Below are positions 50,793 to 63,158 of a stretch of 64,000 bases of DNA, one piece after another. The notes beneath the pieces were generated by a model. The model made no database searches, was not told where the DNA came from, and saw only the letters and a program-made list of their open reading frames with translations. Each line of letters begins with the position of its first letter. Positions within the stretch are counted from its first letter, which is position 1. The stretch covers positions 992,001-1,056,000 of the forward strand of contig CM024187.1 of assembly GCA_013433145.1 (NCBI GenBank), in the 5' to 3' direction. Source of the DNA: Ascaris suum (lineage: Eukaryota > Nematoda > Chromadorea > Rhabditida > Ascarididae). A program made the position numbers and the translations under genes.

Positions 50793-51680
50793 CTAGGACA
50801 AGGCGTAGTGTAGATATTCAATTGCCGCGCTAAAAGCTTTGTTGCAGCAAATGAATTTCAAAGAATTGCAAAACTGGAGCCGCATTTCGAAAGTGTCTAG
50901 AGAAGATGCACTGACAGAAATAGTTGCATTCAACCCGCACATTGTTCAGAAAGCACTTTAGCAACACAGTGAGTGTTATATAGACCTTGAATAACAAGTA
51001 CCAACGGAAACTATTAACTTAAAGATTTCTATATTGACGAATAGGATTCGTTACTTACGACGGAAACCTAACAGTTTTCACCATTCGAGTTCGCATAAAA
51101 ATCCGATCTTCAGAAGAAAGAGCATCCACTACCTCCAGAGAGCTGAAAAACGATAGTATTAGATGGAGTAAATATAATTGAGAAGCTACTGAATTTCTCA
51201 GGTGCGGCATAAGTACAACGAATTCGCACTTCCATTTATGATCTACATACATTTGGCCTATATGCGGCATTTGACATCAGCGCAGAGCAATGATGACGCC
51301 GCATAGGCAGAAGTTTTTGAAACTTCAGTGGATGGGACTGAACAAGGAAGGGAAGGGGGAAGCTGGAAGAGAGGGAGGTGGTTCGAAGAACAGCGCAAAG
51401 CCTGAATCCTGTACGGATTGCTAAATAAGAAAACTATTGGGTTATACAAAAGAGTGTTGCACTAGTAAGCGCCGTAGTCCAACCCTCACCTTTCTATCGG
51501 CGCTCTGAACAAAAAGATAACCAAAAAGTGTTGAAAATTTCTCATGCAGTTGATAAGTTCGAGATGCAACAATGCAGTTTTATAGGTTATGAATGAAACT
51601 TTAGAAACTTCAACCGTTTGTTTCAGTGCGTCAACTTCAGAGAAGAAGTGAGACTTGTTAAACAAATCGGGCAGTAAAAT
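50793..51680 (-). CDS. Tentative three-exon gene, 3' part (51680-51490, 51142-51059, 50910-50793)
   Basis: Minus-strand exons with acceptors gtgtcag, tttttcag and tttctgtcag and donors gtgagg and gtaagt. Their phases (0 to 2, 2 to 2, 2 to stop) agree. The parts read ILLPDLFNKSHFFSEVDALK with TALLHLELINCMRNFQHF, then SLEVVDALSSEDRIFMRTRM with VKTVRFP, then ASSLDTFEMRLQFCNSLKF and a TAG stop. About 128 residues in total. I recognise no family. Phase agreement across three exons with good splice sites is the only evidence; no cysteine or catalytic motif helps. Upstream exons may lie at 52200-53400. Confidence 0.35.
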
Positions 51681-54379
51681 CTGACACCTGCTAGTGTATA
51701 TAACCAAATGAGTATACTTCCTTCCTCGTTTTCTCTCTAAAAATCTTGTTGGCGTCAAATTACCTCAAATTTTCCCACCACCATGCTTTCCAACACAGCG
51801 ATCTTGAGGACATCGAAAATTGCTTACAGCAATCCGCATTAATTAAAATATAAAGTGAATTTATTGGTTTGATAAAGGCCTGTTCGAAGGACTGTTCAGG
51901 TACCGGAAGAATGCTGAGAAAAAATTGAGTCTCCAACGCGACTCGTCAGAGTTTTTTTTTTTTAAACTAAAGAAAAGCAGGGAAATTTCTTTTTTTTAAA
52001 TTTTAGCAAGCTTTAGAAATTCACCTTACAAGTCCCGTGAATCATTCATTGCCTAAGAAAAGAGTGCTCAACGAACTAGAGTATTCAAGCCCATACGAGA
52101 AAACAAGCGCAAAAAATGAATTTCTTCGGCGATCTTCCCAGTATTATTTCCTTGATGTTCAGGGACTTATGCAAATGGAAACAGCTGCGAAAAATTACGG
52201 GTGAGCGAAATAAAGAACAAGAACACAAAGCTCAAAATGATTCGAGAAATATGTTTTACGCTGTCAAAAATGGATGTACATTTCCATTGAAGTGATGCAA
52301 GAAAATCGCAGAGGGCTGCAAGTGAAGAACTCCGAAAATTGGAACGGCGATGAACGACAAAGAAACCCCAAAAATCGAGTCGCATATTGACTTCGGCAAG
52401 ATATATGCAAAATTGGTGCTGCAATTCTAGTATATGACATTTTTGCATATGTAACTCTATGTAAAAAAAGTTAAAGACGACGGTTAAATGCCATTTGTGA
52501 CTTTCTGAGCAGTGCGGTAGTCTTATAATACTACAAAAAATACCTTGAAAGTTTATATTTTTTTGGTGAAAAGTTCTTTCTCTCGGAAATTAACCGAAAG
52601 TTAAGTGAGAGGAACGACGAGAATAACTCAGGAAACACTATTCGCAATACTGTTTAATGAGGTACAATATTTTAACGCGTAAAATGCGTGACCCAATTAG
52701 ATGGCAAGCCTCTCGAATTAATTACTTTCGAAAAACGTATTTGTTACTCCTGCTCAAGACAGAAAGCTGCAAACTCTGATTGCCAACATGATGAAGATGT
52801 TCAAGTTTTCCCCCCTTCAATCATACTTTAAAAGAAAGGTGAAACAGGCTTGTTGGAGATGGTCTTTCAGTAAAACGAATTTCCGTGGCACATAACTTTC
52901 CCAATAGTGTACGTTGTGTTGTTGCCGTCTTTTGTTCTACAAGCGAGCTCCAATGCAGTCATCAAAATGTGCTGAAAGCATCTCATCCCCCATTTAAATT
53001 GCGAGGATCACATTCCCGCTTTGGTGAAACCTAGAAAGAAAGTCACACAACCTCGTTTAAATGCTCAAAGAAAATCACACCAGTTAATTGATCCACCGGA
53101 GCCCTACAGAAGAGAGTCAACGTTCTCTTGGAAAGCATTGGTGTGTACAAAGTGTGTAGCGCGATTTTCGGCACGTCGTTACTGTATAGCCGTCAGTGCA
53201 CACAGCGAGAGAGCGGCCGAGGGCTAGCGTCAGCTGGCTGTTCTCAACGGTTACGGTATTCGAGAAACGTGCGTCGACAGTCACACCACATTGTGCGCTA
53301 TGCTTGACGGGTGGTAGTACGATGCGGCGACAGGTTTTTAAACGATAGTTAGTCTGTGTACACAACAGAAGGATTACTATAGGTACTCGGCCGATTCCGA
53401 TCACTTGCTAAGAACTCTGATCCTCAGCCGTCTTCAAAAGACCATCTCGGATAGTGAAGCTCCAGAAAAGCACTGAGGTAGCCAGCCATGTTTTGGGAGA
53501 ATTGTAAGCAACCAAAAACAACGCGTTTAAGCTGCATTATATAACCTTGTAGGCACTGCTATTAAAACTCCAAAATATACTTTACTTCAATCGCCACTTA
53601 TCATCTCCACAATGAAAAGCGATCCTCCTTCGTTTGACTGAATCAGTACCATTCAAGTGTCGAGTGCAAAATGTCTACGTTATTTGTTAGCTACTAATAT
53701 GTCAGAAATCGACTTGACGATGAGCAATGCAAAACAGACAATAGTGTTTGTAATATAGCTACACAGTTCTACACTATATGTAATAGTCTGCATTACGAAT
53801 CGTGAGATAACAAGTTTTTGCAATGCTCTCTCGAATTACTCATAAACAATTCCAAAAATTTATTGCTTCTAGCTTCTAAGCACATTTGATCCAAATGCAC
53901 TCTTTCATTGGAGTCATTCTTATAGGTAGCACGGCAATCGTCTGCACATCTTTCAAGCAGCACCCATCAAATTCTCTCACGTGTATTCACTTGTCTCCTC
54001 TTGATGAAATATATCTCACATTAGCTATTGATAATGTGAAGCACTGAATGCCTCATAAAATTTTCGCTGACTAACAAGAAATTTTTGCCAATATAAAATT
54101 GATTACACTATTTCGTTAAAAGTAATCTCATTTAGCTTCTTCCATAGTGAACATTTGATAGTTAAAGACGCATTCGATATCTGCAGCAAACAAAGAAGTT
54201 TCCACTGGAAGCGTGCCATAAGAAGAAAAAAATCATCTGCTTACTCGAATCGTATTCGCCGAAGTGAATGAGCAAAATTCGAGTTGCATTGGAAAAGAGG
54301 TTCATTAAGGTGTGTCCTCTTCATGCTTCCCTCCTCTCGAAATAGCTTTGGCAGTTTTCTCTGCAATTTTACAGGAGGG

Positions 54380-54845
54380 TTTAACGCGAAGAAGCGCTCG
54401 CTCGCAGGCTGCCTGCCGCCTCAATAATATAGCTGGCTGATGGAGCAGCGCTAAAATTAAGGATAGCGGGATGCATGAAGCCTAGCAAGCAGAAGGCACA
54501 CCCGCAATCCCCACATCGCTGTGGCACACACGCTCGCCGCCGGCTAAGCCACCGAGCCCCACCGGCTGTAGCAGCACTCAAGAGGGCGGAGTCGCGCAAG
54601 TGCCGGATATCACGCGCGCGTGCATCATTTCTATATATGGAGGATGGAGAGACACAGAGAGAAAGACGAGGACAGACAGAAGAAGAAGGCATTGCAGCCA
54701 GCAGTAGGACGGGGCGTAACGGCCCCCAAAAGCAAGCGTTCACAACTGGTTACGCGCGCGCTGCTGCAGCTTCAACGGCTGCTGCTGCTGCTTGTCCTCG
54801 TTCGTGTGTTGCTTATTTCAGCTGTCGGCTAGGACGGCTTTTTCT
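54380..54845 (+). promoter_or_regulatory. GC-rich upstream block of the ONECUT gene
   Basis: Base composition changes sharply to GC-rich with many CG dinucleotides, starting about 710 bases before the ATG, in an otherwise AT-rich window. It contains purine-rich repeats (54635-54680) and ends with a tttcag-like site (54818-54823) that could be a splice or trans-splice acceptor for the 5' UTR. The role as promoter or 5' UTR is inferred from position. Confidence 0.4.
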
Positions 54846-55092
54846 TCCGGCGTGACCTGTTCATTTGTACAGGCCAACTTTTGCCACTGTCCTAACCACT
54901 AAGCTCCGTCTAAACCGGTAGGTTGAACGATTTCGTTCCACTCAGCCGGAAAGACGTTCGTCTCTTCGAGAACAGGCGGCATCAAAGTGTCTCCTCCATC
55001 AACACTTACGGTCATCAAATTAATTACGGTAACTGATTTCTTTCACTGTCTTCCGACTTCATTCTTGTGAAAAGTGCCTCACCTCAACGATT

Positions 55093-55908
55093 ATGGAGGC
55101 TCTCGAATCTGGTCCAATGACCAGTTCGAGCTCGGACCCGCTTCTATCAGCGGCGTTATCGACTCGTTCACCAGCAGTGCCATCAGCACATGGCACTGAT
55201 GATTCGTACTCATCTCAACGAGACATCCAGTTGTTATCATACGTTGAACGGTGTCGTATTAGTCCTCATACAACTGTGTCGACGTCTGCTAGTGCCGTTT
55301 TCAATCAGTATACCACATTACAGCCACTACAACCATTGCCACCCATTTCGACGGTCACAAATTCCGCCGAAAAATTCGGTGCTCGTACAAGCAGTCCAAC
55401 TGCTGTAGCTGAGGCACGAACAAATAACGACACCGCAACAGCTAATAGTTTATTCTTCCAACAATCACAGGTCGCAAATACAAGCCCTGCAACGCTCAAC
55501 TTCAACACATTCGCTATAATGTGAACATTAAATACGAGTACGATATGAAGAGTGAGCAGGACTCAGCCGATGATCAGCAACCACCGCCACAACAACCATC
55601 ACAGCAACAAACTCCCTCACAACAGACGAACGACGCAGATAGTACACCAGCCGGTAGCAAGCACTTGTAGCACATCGTGGTATACCCGGTGAATATGCAG
55701 CTGTGCCGGTGACACTGCCGCAACAATTGCAGCAACTTAATGAGCCTTTCTCACCGTCACAATCCCCTTACGTGCCCTCCTACTCGACGGTCATGGAGCT
55801 GAGACCGCCGAAGCAAGAAAAACTGTGCTTTGGCACTTCGAACGCATTCGACACGTTTGGCACCACAACGGATATTCTTGAAGCCGCAAGCATCGACAAC
55901 AACGACAG
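55093..55908 (+). CDS. onecut: ONECUT exon 1: start codon and S/T/P/Q-rich N-terminus
   Basis: ATG at 55093 is the first in frame after a stop at 55030. MEALESGPMTSSSSDPLLSA opens it. The frame shifts by one lost base near 55516 (NTF to YNVNIKYEYDMKSEQ) and another near 55665 (AGSK to LVAHRGIPGEYAAVPV). It contains QQPPPQQPSQQQ, then PFSPSQSPYVPSYSTVMELR, and ends EAASIDNND with donor gttaga. With both bases restored the exon ends in phase 2, as exon 2 requires. Confidence 0.8.
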
Positions 55909-56003
55909 GTTAGAGCTTTTTAGCTAAATTTAGAAATGCAAAAAAGTGATGACAAAGAGCAAAGCGCTAGTGGATGGAGTGATGATACGCGTACATATAA
56001 TTC

Positions 56004-56074
<71 letters not shown>

Positions 56075-56100
56075 ATATATTATAAATATATAATATATAT

Positions 56101-56135
<35 letters not shown>

Positions 56136-59100
56136 ATATATATGGGAGAAACTCAACTACTAAACAGGAACCATAGTGTGCGACTTCAAATTTCAACTTT
56201 CAAATGCGAACCGTATTGCGACATCAACTTCTAATTAAAAGTCATCTCATTTAGCAATCAGTTTGAGACCTCAAATCTGACCGCTTCTTTTGAGACCAAT
56301 GATTTTCGGACTTTTTCTGCTGTTCTGCTGCCCTCTTCCCTTCGCTGAAAGTTTTTTTCAGGTGGCTGTGATCTCAGCTTGAGACTTGCAGCTATCCCCT
56401 CGCTAATTTTGAGCATTAGAAGGGCAAACTCCTTTAAAACTTAAACAGCAACATATATATGACCCGACAAAGCAGTCTGAGGCCTAAGCTTGAGATGGTA
56501 GTATCGCTTCGTTTCTGCTTTGAAAAATGTGAACACTTATTGGTTTGTTTTTCCTCCACAGTAAGTTTTTTCACTGCCGCGTTTCATCCTTTCTATTCCG
56601 TTCTTTAATGTGTACTGTATATGGCTAGATCCCTTCGCTATCGGCCGTATGAGCCTAAACTTTTAGTTTCAAGCTTCGACCAGTTGTGTGAGGAAAGAGA
56701 GAGGGGGGGGGGGGAGGATGAGAGAAGGAGATTACTGCTTTCGACTTCATTTTGAATCCTTCTCCAGAACCCTTAAAACCTCAAAGGCCATTCACGGAGT
56801 CGAATTTAAGTCCCATATACTAAACTCGAACACCAAAACTTGCGAAATAAAAGACAACAACGCAAATTTCATGAAAGTCGCGCCACGCTTTTCGCTTTAG
56901 TTTTACTCTACGATATCGCATCGTTGCCTATGCGAAAAAAAAAGCCGATTAAAATAGCGGTTGTAGCTGTGTGCCCTGCAATGCAGAAATAAAATTCGTC
57001 GGCAAGCGATTAGCTCCTAGCACACATCAGATGTGAAAGGAAACACCTACTTATTTATCAACGACAATGTCGGAGTAAATGTTGCATCATATCGCACTAA
57101 ACAATTCCCCAAATAAAAAGATGGCGAAGAAATTCCAGCTATGATCAACGTTGCGTCGACGATGTGTATGTAAAAGTGAATGCCACTCAAAAAATGAAAA
57201 TATATCGTATCCATCATGACGAACAATCAACTCAAATAACTTCGGGTTAAAAATCTGAAGCCAAAAATCCGATGTCTTTACTTCTAACGCATCTTTTCTT
57301 CGTTTCTCACCGAAGGTTGTCTCTTGCCCTCCTACGCTTTAGGTTAAAAGTACACTTGCTTCATATCTGTCATATCGTTTTTCTAATGCACTTATACGAC
57401 GCTAAAACAACGAAAAAAAAAACAGAAAACATGATATGGGAGAGGATACATGCGTGTTTTTTTTTTTGCAAAAGAGTTCAGAGTGCGTAAAAATCATACC
57501 GCGCACGCGATAGAACCATCCACCATTCTTAAATTGTGCCAACAGATCGCCTTTGAATTTTTTTTCTTCATTTTCGGCAATGCAACAAGAACGCGAGGCA
57601 AGGATATTATTTTATCCGGTGAATGAAAGACATGATGCCCATTTCCTGGGAACATGTTTCGTGGTCACTGCTCCAATATAACAACAAGAGATGGTTTTTG
57701 AAGCTTTCAGTAATGCTTCAAAAAGTGATCGTATCATGTGGCTGCATCCGCAAAAATTATTCATGAATTTCTCCTGAGACTGAATTTCATGATCACAGTT
57801 ATGCTATTTATGCTACAACAGAAATTTTGAAGATTGAAAATTTTGGCAATGCTTGCATAGAAAATGCTGCTCGATCCAATTAACAAAAAGCGCTCCTTGA
57901 TTCAGCTCACGTCGCCATGTTTCATAGATAACTACTACAATATCTGGAATGCTATTGCTAATCATCCGACAATGCATGTTTGGCCCACAAAGCATTTTTT
58001 GCCGCAGAATAAACGCCTGTATGGTTGATTCACAGCATTGAAACCATAGAAAAGGAATGGCTGTGACGTGATTAAATCAATGGAGCGAACTAGATTTCGC
58101 TCCTATCGAGAGTGAATCCAGGCGCCTCACTAACTGCGAAAATGAGCTTTCATAAACGAGAGAGTAAGGGCGCAAAGGAGCGATTTTGAGAACCTTGTCC
58201 CGACTACTTCATAAATTTCGTTCTATTGGGAGTAGGTCTCGGGAATAAAAATATATGGACAAACGCGGACGAAGCCTCGTAATGTCCTAGCTAAGCAAAA
58301 AAAAAAAAAAAAAAAAAAAAACTCAAGGACAAGAATTAGAATTTGCTATTGGAAAACCGGCTTAGCATGTTCGGACTGTTGACATTTGAATAAATGGGCG
58401 AGTTCAGCAGAGAATAGGAATCTTGCCAAGTCTTTCTGTATCTTTTCCGCCTTTCGATATTGCATTTCACCGAATGTATGCCAGTTTCAACGGATTGCTT
58501 TTTGTTTCAAATGAACAAAAAAAAACTGCTCTCTTGTTCTTAAAAACGACTTCAAACTATTTTCATCTGAAATTCTAAGCGAAAATATGTCTGTTTCATC
58601 GAGTTTTTGTGTACAGCCATTTCGAAGTGTAAACGTTTTTCCACAACAGTTAAAAGCAGGAGATGGATTTTTCAAAAATAAGTGCACACTCATACTCATC
58701 GGCGTCAGGCTTACAAAAATTCAGTTTTCTTTTTGAGACGAAGACCACTTCCACTATCGCTTAATGTAATAATATGAATCCCAGCAGTGCTTCTCGACCA
58801 GACAAAATAAAAGACACATATAACCAGAATTCCACCGAACTCCATTTTTTGGCAGTATTAAATAGTCTGATGTCTGATTTTGTATCGAGTGAATTCACTG
58901 AAGCACAAACATTTTTCGAGGTGTCTGGATCAGTTGTTCAGGTAAACGCGATATCTTCGGTGAAAAATACGTAGCAGAAAAGAGCTAATCTACCAGCGTA
59001 TTCTCCGAACGCATTAACCTGTAGTGTCAAATTTTTTTGAGCTTGCATTGGTAAACAACAAGAACACATTTAACTATTCACTCAGCGGGCAGTTATAAAA

Positions 59101-62100
59101 AATGACAGTTATCAGTATCAAAAGTGATGATGACTGCCACTGTCGGTTCTTCTATTTCGTGAAAAAATCGAAACTGTTTTTGCTCTTTTTGAATCGAAGC
59201 TTTAAGCATCGTGGTATTGCTTAACAGTTAATCTATAGACTAAACTTTCGCTGACAATATATACTCGACAATGGTTTTAAAAATGCTCTGAAGCATTCTC
59301 TGGAAAAGTTGTTTTGGGGTCCTCGCGGAGATGGGAGCATGAACAGATGAAGTGAGAGGATTAAATCACTCCCGGTTTGCTGGCCGTCTGGTGAGCATCG
59401 AATTAATTCTCCGAATGGATGACAATAAAAAAAATTTCTCGCTCTTTCTGAATGTAGAGCTGCAAACAATCACAGCAGGAAGTTTCGGCACTGCCATTTT
59501 GTCCCCCAAGGTGTTTTGGCACCGGAACAACTATGTGCCCAGGGCATTTTGCGCTGGGACGCTTCGGCGTAGGTAACATTTGGCAATTCGAAGTTGGGAC
59601 CCGCTGAAGCTAGAGCTGCAAGATTTGGTGCACGTAATATATTAATGCAGATCTCCTCTATCGTGTTTTCTATGACCATCAACTTCGGAAGAAATTAGGG
59701 TATTAAAATATGCCAAAATATTTTCATTCTTCATCGATTGGATCGCAAAAAAAGTGAGTCTTTTGTGAATTATTATGCGAGCGGTCGTGTTAATTGATGA
59801 TGATGGCATTATTAGGTACATCTATTAGTCGTCGGTAATTTATGAAACCGTTGTCATGCGTGAGGAAAAGCGCAACTTGCGATTTTTTATGCATCCAACC
59901 TTGCTTAAAATCAAATTTTTCACCAGTGAATTAATTTCTAATGTTAAAGCCTACTTCCAGTCTGGCTCAGATTCAAATGGTACCATTACAGGATAAGCAG
60001 TGAAACATGGGCGAGGGTGTGCGTCCGATTGCGGGCAGTGTTTTCACTGATTATCAAACAACGACTGTAAAATCAGCCCGTTTCATGTGGGATGCATTAT
60101 TAGAGTCATTCGTATAATGGTCAGAAAAGTGAGTGGTACATATAAATGTTGCAAAACTGCTAATTCTACCAAGTTCCAAGTACTTGCAGAGTGGTTCATC
60201 TCCAATACGGGAGCGATCCGCACCTCCATCTGGCTCTCCCTGATTCAGGCAGTGATATGGACGAACTGAATACTAAGGACTTGGCGCAGAGGATTTCCGC
60301 CGAATTAAAACGCTATTCTATTCCGCAAGCCATTTTCGCCCAACGTGTCCTTTGTCGGTTGGTCATTTTGCACTAATTTCTTGACCTCGCGTATAGCATT
60401 TACCAATAAAACTATATGAAATGCACATTAAACCTACAAAAGATATCAGGAAAGGGATGTATTTTATAGTAAGTGGTTACAATATGTGTGCTTCCTGAAA
60501 AGAACCCTCAAAAGCAATTTTCACACAAACTAGGACAAGGAATCAACATCCAACTAACGGTCAAGTTGTACTTAGATTATTATAGACGCCCAACTACAAG
60601 AGTTACGATTAAGGATCTCATAACAATCACATTACATACGGATAACTGCATATAGTACGTCAGTTGATTTTTGTCAATGTGAAGCATAACCCAGAAATCT
60701 AATAAAAAGTGGCAATAGTTCTAACATTACTCTTCGTAAGGTGATGTTTATATGTCGTTGGCGTTCAGCAGTCATATATCTAAAAATGCTCTCATCTCAG
60801 TGAAATACTCACTGATGAATCGGATGCTAAGTGCGACCATTACTTTGATATATGCATTTTGCGCTCCTGATATCATAAACTATTCATTTGAGTATGAGAT
60901 CTTAAGTGCAAAATTTAATGAAAAAACAGTCATGTAAGTAAAAAACTAAATCGATCGAATAATAACGGCAAACTGACATGCGTAGAGTTTTTCTGGGATC
61001 ATAAACGCATTTTCAGCACCATTAAAGTACAGTTCGTGGCATGCTAACTGATAAGGTTATAAACGCTATTAAGAGTGAATTTCTTTGTCTAGAGTAGTTC
61101 AAGAGCGTAGGATCCATCGTAATAGAAAATTTCACACCTGTATAGTACAATTTTTGATCTATTCACTGACAAACATAAGGAATGGGTAGGACTGAATTGA
61201 TTGTATACGAGGTGGTTCTGTAATTTGAAAATGATCTCTGATATATGAATGCAGTGGAAAGTAATTTAAGAGAAGCAATATGAAAAGTCGATTTCCGCCA
61301 AGGAACAAATTTTGAATGGTTTGAACACCCTGTGCGCATTACATATGCTACCTAGTTTCCGAAAATCTGGTGTTCCCGTGGATCGTGTGCTTTTTTTTTC
61401 CGCTGATTGCTATTTGTCTTTGTTTTTAAAAATGACCTCATTGTTTCGTACTTTTACATGGGAGCAAGTTTTAACGACAACAGAATTGAGTACGTCGACC
61501 ACTTCACCCTGATTCTCATTTTTATGCAATGCGGCTTTTTGCGAAAAATGCTTTACAACGATGTTATATTTTGTATATACATTTGCAACAGACCAGTCGC
61601 TGTAATTTCATCGGCCAAACTGCAATGATTTGGCAATGAAATTTCTCTTAATCTAAAATTTGGGGGGGGGGGGGGAGGGAGGGGACATTGAAACCATAAT
61701 ATCCTTCCTACTGACCACTAGCTGCGTGGGTTACGGCGACTGAAAGCACATAATTTTTTCATTAAAAAAAAAAAATTATCCGGCTGGCTTGTCAAAATGT
61801 GGAATTACAGAAAGCGTCTATCGCAATGGCGCGCTTTCAAAATTGTTTCGAGCCATTAGCCCCACATGAAGTTATGTTACTGCAATACGTATGCTTGACA
61901 ACACTGATCTTATTTTGGTGGAAATTACCTTTGCTGTGAGAGGAGCAGTACTCCTGAAAGTGAGCTGCTATGCGGCTCCCACATTGTGGGTCGTTGATGA
62001 AAAGGAACTCATTCTATAGGACGACTATGATCGAAAATATCACCATATAGGAAATCGTCTTCAAAAAAGTATTTGATACAAAACGTTTCATTTTAACATC

Positions 62101-63158
62101 AGGATTCGCATCATAGAATTGCTAATGTGATATAAATAAAATATGGAAACGCTATAGACAAAAGTATCTCGTTCGTGGTAAAGTCATCGTTCGATTAGTT
62201 CGAAAGGACTTACATGAATATCAATGCTAGTAGGTTATCAGAATAGCTACTAGAAAACCCAACATGAAAATAGCTGCATAGATTCTTCTCTTCAAAGCAA
62301 TCACTGTAGTATGAATGTTCTAAGCATGATGGCATTAAATATGCGAATGCTGAAAAACATGATAGCACATACGAAAAAATTCCCACGCAAAAATTACAAC
62401 ATTATGCAATATTCACCGTTCCAATACTAAAGATTGGCAGGTAAACATTATGGACGAGTCGAAATTTTCTCAGCTTTCCGAAACTTGTTCAGAGGGCTTG
62501 AATTTGCTTGACTTATGCACAAAAAGTAACCTTGCCAGGAAAATCAGTCTAAAGAGAGTACTAAGACATAAAATAGCTTCCTTTAGCTATTGTAGTATAA
62601 CAGATACAACAGCATGAAGATGGGAGTTTGCACTTTGATAAAGGTCCTGCTTCTCTTCACAAGCCAACCACACTTTGCAAATTATGGTCGAACTAATTTA
62701 TGTTTTCTTGCTGAGAATTTAAACTTGAGAATATCTCACCGTTCCGTATTGCTTGACTTCGATGTATTAACGCTCAAACATTCCAACAATAAATGCTGAT
62801 AATTGAAACATATAGAATTTTTTAAGACTCTAATTGCTGCGCATATAGAACAATTCGCATTCAGCTAGCGCCTACATTTCGTTACAAAACATTTTCGACT
62901 ATTCTCTCGATGCTTGAAAAAACCCTTTGCTTATAGGAATAAATAAAATAATATTCACAGCGGTAGCTTCTCTAAGCACTGAGCAAAAAAAAAAAGTGGC
63001 AAAAAGAAGTTTTCAGGTCACAGGGAACGTTATCCGATTTGCTGAGGAATCCTAAGCCATGGTCGAAGTTGAAAAGTGGTCGAGAGACGTTCAGACGTAT
63101 GGCGAAATGGCTACAAGAGCCCGAATTTCAAAAGGATGTCCGCACTACGACTTGGCAG
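55093..63158 (+). CDS. onecut: ONECUT-class CUT homeobox transcription factor, 5' part (exons 55093-55908, 60190-60357, 63017-63158)
   Basis: Three exons joined by phase. The third base of the AGA codon and the first bases of the CUT exons fit exactly (phase 2, then 2). Exon 1 encodes a long low-complexity transactivation-type region. Exons 2 and 3 give the CUT domain, with ELNTKDLAQRISAELKRYSI and PQAIFAQRVLCR, then SQGTLSDLLRNPKPWSKLKS and GRETFRRMAKWLQEPEFQ. This is nearly identical to ONECUT/HNF6 and to nematode CEH-48-type proteins. Such factors bind DNA through one CUT domain plus a homeodomain and act in neural and other cell fates. The homeodomain exon is past the window end. Exon 1 has two single-base losses and exon 3 has one extra base, so no uninterrupted frame exists in this sequence. 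Confidence 0.92.
56007..56143. repeat. Long AT dinucleotide tract
   Basis: About 137 bases of nearly pure alternating A and T, 100 bases into the first ONECUT intron. It is self-complementary and could form a cruciform or hairpin; tract length is likely unreliable. Confidence 0.95.
58297..58321. repeat. Poly-A tract (25 A)
   Basis: A run of 25 adenines in ONECUT intron 1, without a recognisable element upstream. Confidence 0.9.
60190..60357 (+). CDS. onecut: ONECUT exon 2: N-terminal part of CUT domain
   Basis: Acceptor tacttgcag, donor gttggt. VVHLQYGSDPHLHLALPDSG, then the acidic SDMDELNTKD and the first CUT helices AQRISAELKRYSIPQAIFAQ. The CGG codon is split (CG at 60356-60357, G in exon 3) and joins RVLCR to SQGTLSD exactly as in the family. 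Confidence 0.95.
60358..63016 (+). other. ONECUT intron 2, inside the CUT domain
   Basis: A 2.7 kb intron. It contains a poly-G run near 61664-61675 and no supported gene. ORFs of about 60-75 codons have no motif. Confidence 0.7.
63017..63158 (+). CDS. onecut: ONECUT exon 3: C-terminal part of CUT domain (frameshifted)
   Basis: Acceptor agttttcag, donor gtatag. SQGTLSDLLRNPKPWSKLKS, GRETFRRMAKWLQEPEFQ, then the family's RMSALRL follows only in the next frame. The AAAA run at 63130-63133 has one A too many. After that fix the exon leaves in phase 2. Confidence 0.93.

Larger units (their letters stand above)
48679..55092. other. Intergenic region
   Basis: It holds the receptor's presumed 3' UTR, a tentative minus-strand gene (50793-51680) and the upstream region of the ONECUT gene. 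Long ORFs at 49280-49576 and 49777-50094 have no motif. A stretch at 53100-53400 has raised GC and is open on both strands, but I could not place it in a gene. Confidence 0.6.
55909..60189 (+). other. ONECUT intron 1
   Basis: A 4.3 kb intron with a long AT microsatellite and homopolymer runs. An open frame at 58774-58974 ends at a gtaaac donor but has no acceptor in phase and no family motif, so it is not called as an exon. Confidence 0.7.

Noticed and set aside
53117..53404. 95-codon minus-strand ORF in a GC-raised stretch
   Set aside because: It has no ATG and no confident splice sites; kept only as a possible 5' part of the tentative gene downstream.
58774..58974. Open frame in ONECUT intron 1 ending at a gtaaac donor
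   Set aside because: No acceptor in the required phase; exons at 55908 and 60190 already join perfectly, and the product has no family similarity.
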